Source: Flavobacterium sp.
Lineage (GTDB): Bacteria; Bacteroidota; Bacteroidia; Flavobacteriales; Flavobacteriaceae
Length of the DNA: 42,860 bases
Reading direction: 5' to 3'
NCBI GenBank assembly: GCA_017983975.1
Contig: JAGOAL010000015.1
Span: 1 to 42,860 of the forward strand
A program made the translations under genes and the position numbers. Positions 16,975 to 25,413 of the stretch are shown piece after piece. Within the stretch, counting starts at the first letter, position 1, and every line of letters starts with the position of its first letter. Below the pieces are notes generated by a model that did not search any database, was not told the DNA's origin, and worked only from the letters and a program-made list of their open reading frames with translations.

Positions 16975-18609
16975 ATGAAGCGTTTTTTCAAAAAGAAAAT
17001 AATTATTCCCGTAGTAACCTTGTCCTTTCTTTTTATAGGGGTAAGTTTTAAAAATGACTTTTTTGAAATTGCTAAACAAATCGAAATTTTTACCGGCGTT
17101 TTCAAAACCGTAAATCAAAACTACGTGGATGAAACCAATGCCGGTGAACTGATGGATATTGCCATCAAAAACATGCTCAAGGAATTGGATCCATACACTG
17201 TTTTTTTTAACGAACAAGACGTTTTAAAATTTAAAATTAACAATACTGGCGAATATACTGGCATCGGGGCTATGGTGCAACGAAAAGATGGGAAAGTATA
17301 TCTAAAAGAAATTTATAAAGGCTTTCCGGCAGATAAAGCGGGTTTAAAAGCGGGTGACGAAATTACTCAAATAGGAGATGTAAGCTTAAAAGAATACAAG
17401 GAAGATGCTTCACAATTGCTAAAAGGCGCCAAAAACACTCAAGTTACAATTCAATACATTAGACAAGGTAAACAGCAAAGCGCAACCATTATTTTAAATG
17501 AAGTTGAAATTAAAGCAGTTCCCTATTACGCGCTTTTGAAAGACAAAACAGGCTATATTGTTTTATCAAAATTTAACGAAAAAGCGAGTGCCGAAACCAA
17601 AGCGGCCTTATTAGACCTAAAACAACAAGGAGCAACTAAAATTATTTTAGATTTAAGAGGAAATCCAGGTGGGTTATTACACGAAGCGGTAAATATTTGC
17701 AATCTTTTTGTTGCTAAAAACGAACTTATCGTAACCACAAAATCTAAAAATACAAAATACAATTCTGAATACCGCACTAAAAACGAACCAAGTGATTTAG
17801 AAATTCCATTAGCGGTTATTGTAGACGGAAAAAGTGCTTCGGCATCTGAAATTGTTGCGGGAGCCATTCAAGATTTAGATCGTGGGGTAGTTTTAGGCAG
17901 TAGAAGTTTCGGAAAAGGATTAGTGCAACGGCCTTTGGATTTATCCTACGGCACACAAGTAAAAGTAACTATTTCAAGATATTATACGCCTTCTGGAAGA
18001 TGTATTCAGGCATTGGATTATTCAAAAAAAGATGAAAACGGTAAAGCAATTAAAAAAACGCAAAACGAATTTAACGCCTTTAAAACAAAAGCTGGGCGAA
18101 CGGTTTATGATGGTGGTGGGGTTTTGCCCGATGTGGAAATTGCTTCCTCTAAATTAGCAAATAGTACCGATGTTCTTTTGAAGAACGATGCCATTTTTAA
18201 TTTTGCAACACAGTTGTATTATAAAAATCCTACGATTGATGGTATTCCTACCGTTTCTGATGCTGATTTTTTAGTGTTTAAATCGTATTTAAAACAAGAA
18301 AAAATTACACTTGACACCGAAACCCATAAAGCGCTTAAAATCGTTTTAGAAAATGCAAAAAAGGAAAAAATTGAGGGTCAAATTGCAGCAGAATACAAAC
18401 AATTAGAAGTAGCGCTAGAGAAAAGTCAGGAAGCAGAGCTAGATAAAAACAAAGAGCAAATTAAAAAACAACTCCTAGAAGAATTGATCATCAGACATCA
18501 ATATAGAGAAGGGCTGTATTTATTTTATACTAAAAACAATCCCGAAATTGAACAAGCTATTAATCTGTTAAACAATTCGGCTCAATACGCTTCGATATTA
18601 AAAAAATAA
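16975..18609 (+). CDS. S41 C-terminal processing peptidase (CtpA/Prc-like)
   Basis: The 544-residue protein has an N-terminal signal anchor (basic start, then IIPVVTLSFLFIGVSF), a PDZ domain (about 85-170, with KIYKGFPADKAGLKAGDEI-like wording) and the S41 catalytic domain: DLRGNPGG, GKSASASEIVAG (Ser in 287-291) and SFGKGLVQ with the catalytic Lys at 314. A long Lys/Glu-rich C-terminal part (about 440-544) is probably helical. Such proteases act in the periplasm on C-termini of proteins. It lies 71 bp after rnpA; a weak -7-like TACTTTCG (16940-16947) precedes it. The OmpA-like gene follows after 23 bp, probably in the same transcript. Confidence 0.94.
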   Translation: MKRFFKKKIIIPVVTLSFLFIGVSFKNDFFEIAKQIEIFTGVFKTVNQNYVDETNAGELMDIAIKNMLKELDPYTVFFNEQDVLKFKINNTGEYTGIGAMVQRKDGKVYLKEIYKGFPADKAGLKAGDEITQIGDVSLKEYKEDASQLLKGAKNTQVTIQYIRQGKQQSATIILNEVEIKAVPYYALLKDKTGYIVLSKFNEKASAETKAALLDLKQQGATKIILDLRGNPGGLLHEAVNICNLFVAKNELIVTTKSKNTKYNSEYRTKNEPSDLEIPLAVIVDGKSASASEIVAGAIQDLDRGVVLGSRSFGKGLVQRPLDLSYGTQVKVTISRYYTPSGRCIQALDYSKKDENGKAIKKTQNEFNAFKTKAGRTVYDGGGVLPDVEIASSKLANSTDVLLKNDAIFNFATQLYYKNPTIDGIPTVSDADFLVFKSYLKQEKITLDTETHKALKIVLENAKKEKIEGQIAAEYKQLEVALEKSQEAELDKNKEQIKKQLLEELIIRHQYREGLYLFYTKNNPEIEQAINLLNNSAQYASILKK

Positions 18610-18632
18610 CCCATTAAAACAATTATCAAGCT

Positions 18633-19475
18633 ATGAAATGGTTAGTACTTGTAACGGCATTTTTTTCTTTTGGGTTCAGTTTTGCTCAAGAAGAAGAAAT
18701 CTATTCCATCTTTTTTGAATTTGATAAATATAATTTAAAAGAAGAACAAGCCGAAGGTGTAGTGGCTTTTGTTCAAAAAATTGATACTGCACGAATCGAA
18801 TCAATTCAGATTTATGGGTATTGCGACGATAGAGGGAAAGACGAATACAACTTTGTATTGTCAACCAATAGAGCCACAACCGTAAAAAACAAGTTAATTG
18901 AACGCGGTATCAAAAGCAAAATTATTATTACGCTTGAAGGAAAAGGTCGCATCATGCTCGATGAAGATTTACAAACCGATATCCCAGAAGCCCGATCTAA
19001 AAACCGAAGAGTTGATGTGGTTGTAAACTACAAATCTATTACCATTGAAAATTTAAAAATTCCGGGGGTTTATAGCACTATAAAAAAAGATGTAGTTCCG
19101 GGTGATCGCATTTATTTAGAAAAAGTACTTTTTGAACGCGGAAGCAGTCAATTGACCGTACAAGCTAAAAAAGAGCTTGATAAAGTTGCACTATTATTAC
19201 TCAAATTCAAAAACATACAATTTGAAGTACAAGGACACGTATGTTGCACGCCCACTTATCACAGAGAAGCCATAGATAGAGAGACTAAAAAAAGGGAATT
19301 ATCTGTTAATAGAGCAAAAAGAGTTTTTAATTATTTATTTAAAAAAGGCATTAGTAACTCACGTATGACTTACAGAGGATATGGCAACACCCAATCTTTG
19401 AAACAAGCCAGCGCACTTGATAGAAGGGTAGAATTGTTGATTTTAAAAAATGAAGTCCCGGCGGGAAAAAAATAA
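18633..19475 (+). CDS. Exported protein with two tandem OmpA-like domains
   Basis: The 280-residue protein has a signal peptide (cleavage after about FSFAQ, residue 19) followed by two OmpA-like peptidoglycan-binding domains in tandem. Domain 1 (about 22-132) has FFEFDKYNLKEEQ, YGYCDDRGKDEYN and ARSKNRRVDVV. Domain 2 (about 160-272) has VLFERGSSQLTVQAKKELD, VQGHVCCTP, ELSVNRAKRVFNYLF and ALDRRVELLIL. There is no beta-barrel, so it is probably a periplasmic peptidoglycan-binding protein. It lies 23 bp after the S41 protease and ends 1 bp before the convergent acetyltransferase stop. Confidence 0.9.
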   Translation: MKWLVLVTAFFSFGFSFAQEEEIYSIFFEFDKYNLKEEQAEGVVAFVQKIDTARIESIQIYGYCDDRGKDEYNFVLSTNRATTVKNKLIERGIKSKIIITLEGKGRIMLDEDLQTDIPEARSKNRRVDVVVNYKSITIENLKIPGVYSTIKKDVVPGDRIYLEKVLFERGSSQLTVQAKKELDKVALLLLKFKNIQFEVQGHVCCTPTYHREAIDRETKKRELSVNRAKRVFNYLFKKGISNSRMTYRGYGNTQSLKQASALDRRVELLILKNEVPAGKK

Positions 19476-19476
19476 G

Positions 19477-19923
19477 TTACTTTTTCTTCATCTCAATATG
19501 CGGAATATCGTCTTCTAAATAGGATTCGCTGGTTTGAATAAAACCATGGCTTTCGTAAAATTTTTTTAAATATTCTTGGGCCGAAATAGTAATGGCCGTT
19601 TGATTAAAATTTTCTTCTATTGCGGCAATGGAAACGCGCATTAATTCATGTCCGAGATTGAATTTTCGAGATTTTTGGCGCACAATAACTCTTCCTATCG
19701 ATGCTTCTTCAAAATAATTTCCAGCATCAAACAATCTTGAATAGGCCGTTAATTCATTTTGATAATACCCTAACACATGTAGCGCCTTTTCGTCTTTGCC
19801 ATCAATGTCTTGATAAACGCAATTTTGTTCCACTACAAACACTTCTGACCGAAGTTGGAGCACTTCATAGAGTTCGGCTGAAGAAAGTTCGTTAAAACGC
19901 TTTATTTTAAATGTAATTTCCAT
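19477..19923 (-). CDS. GNAT family N-acetyltransferase, ElaA-like
   Basis: The 148-residue protein matches the ElaA-type GNAT pattern: ELYEVLQLRSEVFVVEQNCVYQD near the start, LTAYSRLF, IGRVIVRQKSRKFNLGHELM (acetyl-CoA loop, here RKFNLG), AQEYLKKFYESHGF and a DIPHIEM C-terminus. The substrate is unknown. It starts 10 bp downstream of the DUF4837 stop and is the last gene of a run pgk - transglycosylase - DUF4837 - GNAT. Confidence 0.9.
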   Translation of the reverse strand: MEITFKIKRFNELSSAELYEVLQLRSEVFVVEQNCVYQDIDGKDEKALHVLGYYQNELTAYSRLFDAGNYFEEASIGRVIVRQKSRKFNLGHELMRVSIAAIEENFNQTAITISAQEYLKKFYESHGFIQTSESYLEDDIPHIEMKKK

Positions 19924-19933
19924 AGTTGGGTAA

Positions 19934-20914
19934 TTAAGGTAAAAAAACCACCGACTTCATCATGGCTTCCAGTTCAAAAACTAAATCGCGCTTTGATTTT
20001 GATGGATTATACGTAAACCCATCCAAAATTAAATACCGATTGTTCTTAGTATCTTTAATGGCATAATTAATAAAAGGGCCAGACATAAAATCATTTTTAA
20101 GTTGCCAAGTACCTTTGGTTTCAAAAGCTTGTTTTTGATCTATTTTGGTTTGTAGAAAATAAGGGGAATACGCTTTTTCAGAAATCATCCAGGTTTTTCC
20201 AACCGATCCATGAATAAATTTTTTTCCGATAGAATCCCTAACATGCAAAATATTGTTGACAATAGTATTGTTTTTTTCTATTTGGGAAATAGGAACTTCA
20301 TAGAGCAATAAACTGTTGTATCCTGTTGCTAATTCTCGCCGAATCCATAAAAATTTTTTACCTACTAATTCATACTTATAATTCGATCGAAGGGCCATTT
20401 TAACCTGAAATTTCTCTTGAATTAATTGGTCAGAAACTGGTGTTTTTAAAATGCGCTTTTGATTTTCAATAATTTCAGACTCTTTTATTGCTTTTATAAT
20501 TTCTGCCGATTTTTGCTCCAGTAATTTTACCAAGGCTTCGTTTGAAGTTGCAGTAATATAAAACAACTGTTGTGGGCTTGCAAAGTAATTTTTTTTATGA
20601 ATAAATGATTCCTTCGTTCCTTTTTTAACCACAATAATATTCCTATTTTTTTTAACCATTCCTTCAAATACTTTTGTAGGATATTGATTCAGGGTAAAAA
20701 GAGGTTCTTCTTGCGGAAGTCCGTCAACCGGTGCCGCCCATTTTTTTCTAAGGGTGTCACCTATTTCGCCATTCCATAAATAATCATCAACAACAATTGA
20801 AACCGTATTAATTTCGCCGAACGAACTTCCGGGCGCTATTTCATTCGATTCATTCTTGTTAGTACAAGAAAAGAAAAGGAATAAAAGTATGCCAATTGTT
20901 CCGCTCCGTATCAT
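19934..20914 (-). CDS. DUF4837 family lipoprotein
   Basis: The 326-residue product has a lipoprotein signal (FLFFSC, Cys17) and matches the Bacteroidota DUF4837 family: SIVVDDYLWNGEIGDTLRK, EPLFTLNQYP, a KNRNIIVVKKG strand, the RELATGYNSLLLYEVP centre and a C-terminal NRYLILDGFTYNPSKSKRDL. The function is unknown. It follows the MltD-like gene after 10 bp, suggesting a cell-envelope role. Confidence 0.88.
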   Translation of the reverse strand: MIRSGTIGILLFLFFSCTNKNESNEIAPGSSFGEINTVSIVVDDYLWNGEIGDTLRKKWAAPVDGLPQEEPLFTLNQYPTKVFEGMVKKNRNIIVVKKGTKESFIHKKNYFASPQQLFYITATSNEALVKLLEQKSAEIIKAIKESEIIENQKRILKTPVSDQLIQEKFQVKMALRSNYKYELVGKKFLWIRRELATGYNSLLLYEVPISQIEKNNTIVNNILHVRDSIGKKFIHGSVGKTWMISEKAYSPYFLQTKIDQKQAFETKGTWQLKNDFMSGPFINYAIKDTKNNRYLILDGFTYNPSKSKRDLVFELEAMMKSVVFLP

Positions 20915-20924
20915 TAATTTGGTT

Positions 20925-22463
20925 TTACTCGTTAATTTTTAACTTCATTCCAGGTTGAATAGCATCGTCACAAATTGTGTTCCATTTTTTTAAATCTTCT
21001 ACCGAGACTCCAGGATGATTTTTTGAAATGATATACAATGTGTCGCCTTTTTGAACGGTATAAAATTCCGATTTCTTGGTTGGAGTTTCTGGCTGTGGGG
21101 TTTCTTTTAAATTGAATTGTATTTTTAATTTTTGACCCGAAAAAATAGCATTCGATTTTAAGTTATTCCATTTTTTTAAATCGGAAAGTTGAACCCCTTG
21201 TTTTTGAGCGATTTTCATTAAGTTATCACCCGATTTAACCGTGTAAAAACGTATTTTGCCTACGGTCATCTCTAAGCCAACCTCTTTTTCATGCTGATTT
21301 GAAGCCAAAGAGTCTTTTGAAACGGTAGGATTGATTTCAATTTTTATTTTCTCTTTTTGTGCTTCTAAATAATCCAAATAAGCATACACTTTGTCTTCAT
21401 TTGAAACGAATAACCCCATTTTATTTTTCGGCAAACGTAAAAAATGGGGTTTTTCTAGTTCATACGGAATGACATTTAGCTTATAAATCGGGTTTAAAAA
21501 CTCAAGTTGTTGCACCGGAATATCTAATAATTCTGATATTTGCTTAAACGACATCTGTCTTTTGATTTGGATGGTGTCGGTTTCAAAATAGGTTAACGTT
21601 GCTTTTTTAGGTTGCAATCCGTGTTCTTTTCTAAACTCATAAATATACATTGTGGCTAAAAATGCCGGAACATAATTTGCGGTTTCACGTGGTAAGTTTT
21701 TTCGAATATTCCAATAATTTTGGCTTCCGCCCGATCTTCGGATGGCTTTTGAAACATTTCCTGGACCTGCATTATACGAAGCTAATACTAAACTCCAATC
21801 GCCAAAAATTTCATACAAACTCGATAAATATTGACACGCCGCTTCGGTTGCTTTTAACGGATCATAGCGTTCGTCAACATAGGAATTTACTTCTAAATTA
21901 TACTGTTTTCCGGTTGGATACATAAATTGCCACAAACCAGATGCGCCTACTCTCGATTTTGCTCTAGGGTTTAATGCCGATTCAACAATGGCTAAATACT
22001 TCAATTCCATCGGGATGTTGTATTTTGCCAAATGCTCTTCAAACATTGGAAAATAGAATTCAGAAATTGCCATTAAGCGTTCAAAAGCTTTGGTTCTGTT
22101 CTTTAAAAAGGCTTTTATGGTGTTCTCTAATGCCGGATTATATTCGATATTAAATGGCGATCGTGCATCTAATTTTGCTAATCGTTTCTTGACCACTTCA
22201 GAAGACAAACTATAGCTTACTTCAGCGTCATAATTAATCTCTGTAATATCCGAAAACATATTTTCAGACAACTCAACATTAGCTAATTCTGCTACCCATC
22301 GTTCATCTATACAATTACTCGTACTATGATTAATGAAAGTAGCCTTTAACGAATCTAGATAAGAAACTTTAGGTAATTGTATATTTATTTCTCTTTCTGC
22401 ATGTTCTTGCCCAAAGCTGTAAAGCGAGAGCAACAACATAACCTGTAGGATTGATTTTTTCAT
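20925..22463 (-). CDS. Lytic transglycosylase with SLT domain and two LysM repeats (MltD-like)
   Basis: The 512-residue exported protein (signal peptide to about SFGQ, residue 19) has an SLT/goose-lysozyme-like domain at about 140-300 with the catalytic Glu161 in AIVESALNP, then VGASGLWQFM and LASYNAGPGNV. Two LysM repeats follow: FYTVKSGDNLMKIAQK (about 408-452) and FYTVQKGDTLYIISK (about 466-511), which bind peptidoglycan. This is the MltD plan; unlike E. coli MltD no lipobox is seen. It cuts peptidoglycan glycan strands in the periplasm. Confidence 0.94.
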   Translation of the reverse strand: MKKSILQVMLLLSLYSFGQEHAEREINIQLPKVSYLDSLKATFINHSTSNCIDERWVAELANVELSENMFSDITEINYDAEVSYSLSSEVVKKRLAKLDARSPFNIEYNPALENTIKAFLKNRTKAFERLMAISEFYFPMFEEHLAKYNIPMELKYLAIVESALNPRAKSRVGASGLWQFMYPTGKQYNLEVNSYVDERYDPLKATEAACQYLSSLYEIFGDWSLVLASYNAGPGNVSKAIRRSGGSQNYWNIRKNLPRETANYVPAFLATMYIYEFRKEHGLQPKKATLTYFETDTIQIKRQMSFKQISELLDIPVQQLEFLNPIYKLNVIPYELEKPHFLRLPKNKMGLFVSNEDKVYAYLDYLEAQKEKIKIEINPTVSKDSLASNQHEKEVGLEMTVGKIRFYTVKSGDNLMKIAQKQGVQLSDLKKWNNLKSNAIFSGQKLKIQFNLKETPQPETPTKKSEFYTVQKGDTLYIISKNHPGVSVEDLKKWNTICDDAIQPGMKLKINE

Positions 22464-22524
22464 TATTGTTTTGTTTTTTGGGGCGATTAAAACTAATAAC
22501 TTAATTATCAGGATTTTATTGTTT

Positions 22525-23712
22525 TTATTCTAAAATTGCGGCAATTCCTGGCAACGTTCTACCTTCTAACATTTCTAACATTGCGCCTCCGCCTGTTGAC
22601 ACATAACTCATTTTTGGTTCTAACCCAAATTGCTTCACTGCGGCAACACTATCACCTCCACCAACTAACGAAAAAGCGCCATTTGCAGTAGACTCTGCAA
22701 TATATTCGCCTAAAGCAATTGTTCCTTTTGAAAAATTATCCATTTCAAAAACACCTAATGGTCCGTTCCAAAGTATCGTTTTTGAATCTAAAATAATACG
22801 TCTAAAAATAGCTAATGATTTTGGCCCAGCATCTAATCCTTGCCAACCATCAGGAATGTGATTTACATCAACTATTTGCGTGTTTGCGTTATTAGAAAAG
22901 GCATCGGCTGCCACAACATCAACTGGAATATGAATTTGAACGCCTTTTGCTTTAGCTTGTTTTAAAATTTCGATGGCCAAATCTAATTTATCATCTTCAC
23001 AAATAGAATCACCAATCTTTCCGCCTAAAGCTTTTACAAACGTAAAGGTCATTCCGCCACCAATAATCATGTGGTTTACTTTGTCTAAAATATTTTCAAT
23101 TACTGTTATTTTTGAGGAAACTTTACTGCCTCCTAAAATAGCAACTACTGGTTTTTCCGAATTTTTTAATACTTTTTCAATGCTTTCAATTTCTTTAGCC
23201 AATAAATAACCAAAACATTTTGCGCCTTGAAAAAATTGAGCAATAATTGTTGTGGAAGCATGAGCTCTATGCGCTGTTCCAAAAGCATCATTGACATAAA
23301 TATCGCCTAACGCAGCTAGTTTTTTTGAAAACTCCACATCACCCTTTTCTTCTTCAGGATAAAAACGCAAGTTTTCTAACAATAAAATTTCGCCAGGCTG
23401 CAAGTTTTTAGCCGCCGTTTCTGCGGTTTCGCCAATACAATCTGAAGCAAAATGAACTTTTTGGCCTAGAATTTCTTCGGTTTTAGCAACAATGTGTTGC
23501 AACGAATAGTTAGCTTCAACACCTTTTGGTCTTCCCAAGTGACTCATTAAAATAACACTTCCTCCGTCTTTCAATATTTTATCAATCGTAGGTTTTGCGG
23601 CTTCAATTCGAGTGGCATCGGTTACTTTAAAGTTTTCGTCTAAAGGAACATTAAAATCTACTCTAATAATGGCTTTTTTGTTATTGAAATTGAAGTCGTT
23701 AAGTGTTTTCAT
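22525..23712 (-). CDS. pgk: Phosphoglycerate kinase
   Basis: The 395-residue glycolytic enzyme transfers phosphate from 1,3-bisphosphoglycerate to ADP. Visible are RVDFNVPLD (17-25), [23 protein letters not shown], the hinge region [27 protein letters not shown], and the C-terminal VGGGDSVAA and [13 protein letters not shown] loops that bind nucleotide. Length is standard. A clear promoter lies upstream, and the envelope gene run follows 61 bp downstream without an obvious terminator. Confidence 0.98.
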   Translation of the reverse strand: MKTLNDFNFNNKKAIIRVDFNVPLDENFKVTDATRIEAAKPTIDKILKDGGSVILMSHLGRPKGVEANYSLQHIVAKTEEILGQKVHFASDCIGETAETAAKNLQPGEILLLENLRFYPEEEKGDVEFSKKLAALGDIYVNDAFGTAHRAHASTTIIAQFFQGAKCFGYLLAKEIESIEKVLKNSEKPVVAILGGSKVSSKITVIENILDKVNHMIIGGGMTFTFVKALGGKIGDSICEDDKLDLAIEILKQAKAKGVQIHIPVDVVAADAFSNNANTQIVDVNHIPDGWQGLDAGPKSLAIFRRIILDSKTILWNGPLGVFEMDNFSKGTIALGEYIAESTANGAFSLVGGGDSVAAVKQFGLEPKMSYVSTGGGAMLEMLEGRTLPGIAAILE

Positions 23713-23740
23713 TTTATTGGTTTTATTGTTACGAAGAATG

Positions 23741-23748
23741 CAAATATA
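23741..23748 (-). promoter_or_regulatory. -7 box for pgk
   Basis: TATATTTG on the minus strand matches TAnnTTTG and lies 28 bp upstream of the pgk ATG. Confidence 0.7.
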
Positions 23749-23857
23749 AATTATTGTATTCTAAATCTTTGTACGAATAATGATATTTAGTAATTTTTTA
23801 AAACTTTCCTATTTTGATTTTTTACATGGTTTCGTTTACAATTCAGGAAATTTTGAT

Positions 23858-23865
23858 TAGGTTTG
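23858..23865 (+). promoter_or_regulatory. Possible -7 box before the delta'-like gene
   Basis: TAGGTTTG matches TAnnTTTG but lies only 4 nt before the ATG, so it would give a leaderless message. A second near-match (AATCTTTG at 23764-23771) could be used instead. Confidence 0.4.
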
Positions 23866-23869
23866 TTGT

Positions 23870-25021
23870 ATGCTTTTTAAGGAAATTTTAGGTCAAGATC
23901 ATATTAAAAACCATCTCACAAAAAGTGCTGAGGCAGGAAGAATTCCGCATGCTCAATTGTTTGTGGGTCCCGAGGGTTCTGGTACGTTGCCAATGGCTAT
24001 TGCCTATGCGCAATATATTTTGTGTGGCAATGTTGGTGGAGAAAATAGTGGCGAAAACACCGTTTGTAATCTAAAATTTGAACATTTTTCACATCCCGAT
24101 TTACACTTTGTATTTCCGGTTGCTACTACTGATGATGTAAAAAGTCACCCCGTGAGTGATCATTTTATGGTTGAATGGCGCCAATTTTTAACCGAATCAC
24201 CTTATGGAAGTTTATTTGATTGGTTACGAAATTTAGGCATTCAAAATAAACAAGGATTAATTAGTGTTGATGAAGCTACAGAAATCAATAAAAAATTAGC
24301 TTTAAAGGCCTACGAAGGTGGTTATAAAGTAATGATTATTTGGATGGCCGATAAAATGAATGGTCCATCGGCAAATAAATTGCTAAAATTACTCGAAGAA
24401 CCGCCTGCTAAAACGGTTTTTATATTAATTTCTGAAAACACAAGCGATATGTTGCAAACGATTTTATCGCGTTGTCAAGTAATTGATTTTATTGGCTTGA
24501 GCGAAAGCGTTATTGCTGAAGCATTAGTTTCACGTGAAAATTGCGATCCACAAGTGGCTAAAAAAATTGCGCATCAAAGCGAAGGAAATTACAATAAAGC
24601 AGTACATATTCTTAGAAAAGAAGACGATGAATTTCCGTTTGACGAATGGTTTGTAGAGTGGGTGAGAAGCGCTTTTAGAGCAAAAGGAAATGCCGCTGCC
24701 ATAAACGATTTAATTGCTTGGAGTGAAAATATTGCCGCTACCGGAAGAGAAACACAAAAACAATTTTTACACTATTGCATACACTTCTTTAGACAAGCTT
24801 TGTTGCTTAATTATCAGGCAAACGATTTGGTTTTCTTGGAAACAAACGTGCCTAAATTTGAATTGGAAAAATTTGCTCCGTTTGTAAATGGTGCAAATAT
24901 TAACGATATTTACAAAGAATTAGAAGATGCTATTTATCACATTGAAAGAAATGGAAATAGTAAAATTATTTTAACCGATTTATCTATAAAATTAACTCGA
25001 TTAATTCATAAAAATACTTAA
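23870..25021 (+). CDS. holB: DNA polymerase III subunit delta' (clamp loader)
   Basis: The 383-residue protein reads as a clamp-loader AAA+ subunit: LFKEILGQDHIKNHL, AGRIPHAQLFVGPEGSG, HPDLHFVFP, the KVMIIWMADKMNGPSANKLLKLLEEPP block and ILSRCQVIDF. The P-loop GPEGSGTL lacks the Lys-Thr of a working Walker A, as expected for a non-ATPase delta' subunit rather than DnaX. Two Cys (CGNVGG...VC) may be remnants of the zinc module. The DoxX gene follows after 2 bp. Confidence 0.9.
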   Translation: MLFKEILGQDHIKNHLTKSAEAGRIPHAQLFVGPEGSGTLPMAIAYAQYILCGNVGGENSGENTVCNLKFEHFSHPDLHFVFPVATTDDVKSHPVSDHFMVEWRQFLTESPYGSLFDWLRNLGIQNKQGLISVDEATEINKKLALKAYEGGYKVMIIWMADKMNGPSANKLLKLLEEPPAKTVFILISENTSDMLQTILSRCQVIDFIGLSESVIAEALVSRENCDPQVAKKIAHQSEGNYNKAVHILRKEDDEFPFDEWFVEWVRSAFRAKGNAAAINDLIAWSENIAATGRETQKQFLHYCIHFFRQALLLNYQANDLVFLETNVPKFELEKFAPFVNGANINDIYKELEDAIYHIERNGNSKIILTDLSIKLTRLIHKNT

Positions 25022-25023
25022 TT

Positions 25024-25413
25024 ATGACAGATGCTGCACCTATTTTAGTCTTGGCCTTATTAGCAATTACTTTTTTACAGTCTGGTTATGATAAAATTAA
25101 AGACTGGAAAGGAAACGTTGAATGGCTAAAAAGTCATTTTGCAACTACTATTTTAGCCAAACAAGTTCCACAAGCATTAATGATTATTCTACTTTTAGAA
25201 ATTGTCGCTGGTGTTTTATGCGTTTCTGGAATCATTCAGCTATTTGTGCAACAAACCGTTACAAAAGGGTTAGGATATTATGGCGCAATCGTTTCGTGTG
25301 TTACGTTACTATTGTTACTTTTTGGGCAACGTTTAGCTAAAGATTATGATGGTGCTCGAACTATTGTGATTTATTTTATTCCGGCGGTTTTAGCGGTATT
25401 TTTATTGAGTTAA
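25024..25413 (+). CDS. DoxX-like small membrane protein
   Basis: The 129-residue protein has four hydrophobic segments (about 5-22, 50-70, 78-98, 108-128) and the QSGYDKIKDWKGN motif after the first one, typical of DoxX-like proteins. The function in this family is unclear. It starts 2 bp after holB, so it is co-transcribed. Its TAA stop overlaps the stop of the convergent helicase gene in a shared TTAA. Confidence 0.8.
   Translation: MTDAAPILVLALLAITFLQSGYDKIKDWKGNVEWLKSHFATTILAKQVPQALMIILLLEIVAGVLCVSGIIQLFVQQTVTKGLGYYGAIVSCVTLLLLLFGQRLAKDYDGARTIVIYFIPAVLAVFLLS

Noticed and set aside
24526-24541. parS-like AGTTTCACGTGAAAAT inside holB
   Set aside because: Only 13 of 16 positions match, within coding sequence; likely chance.
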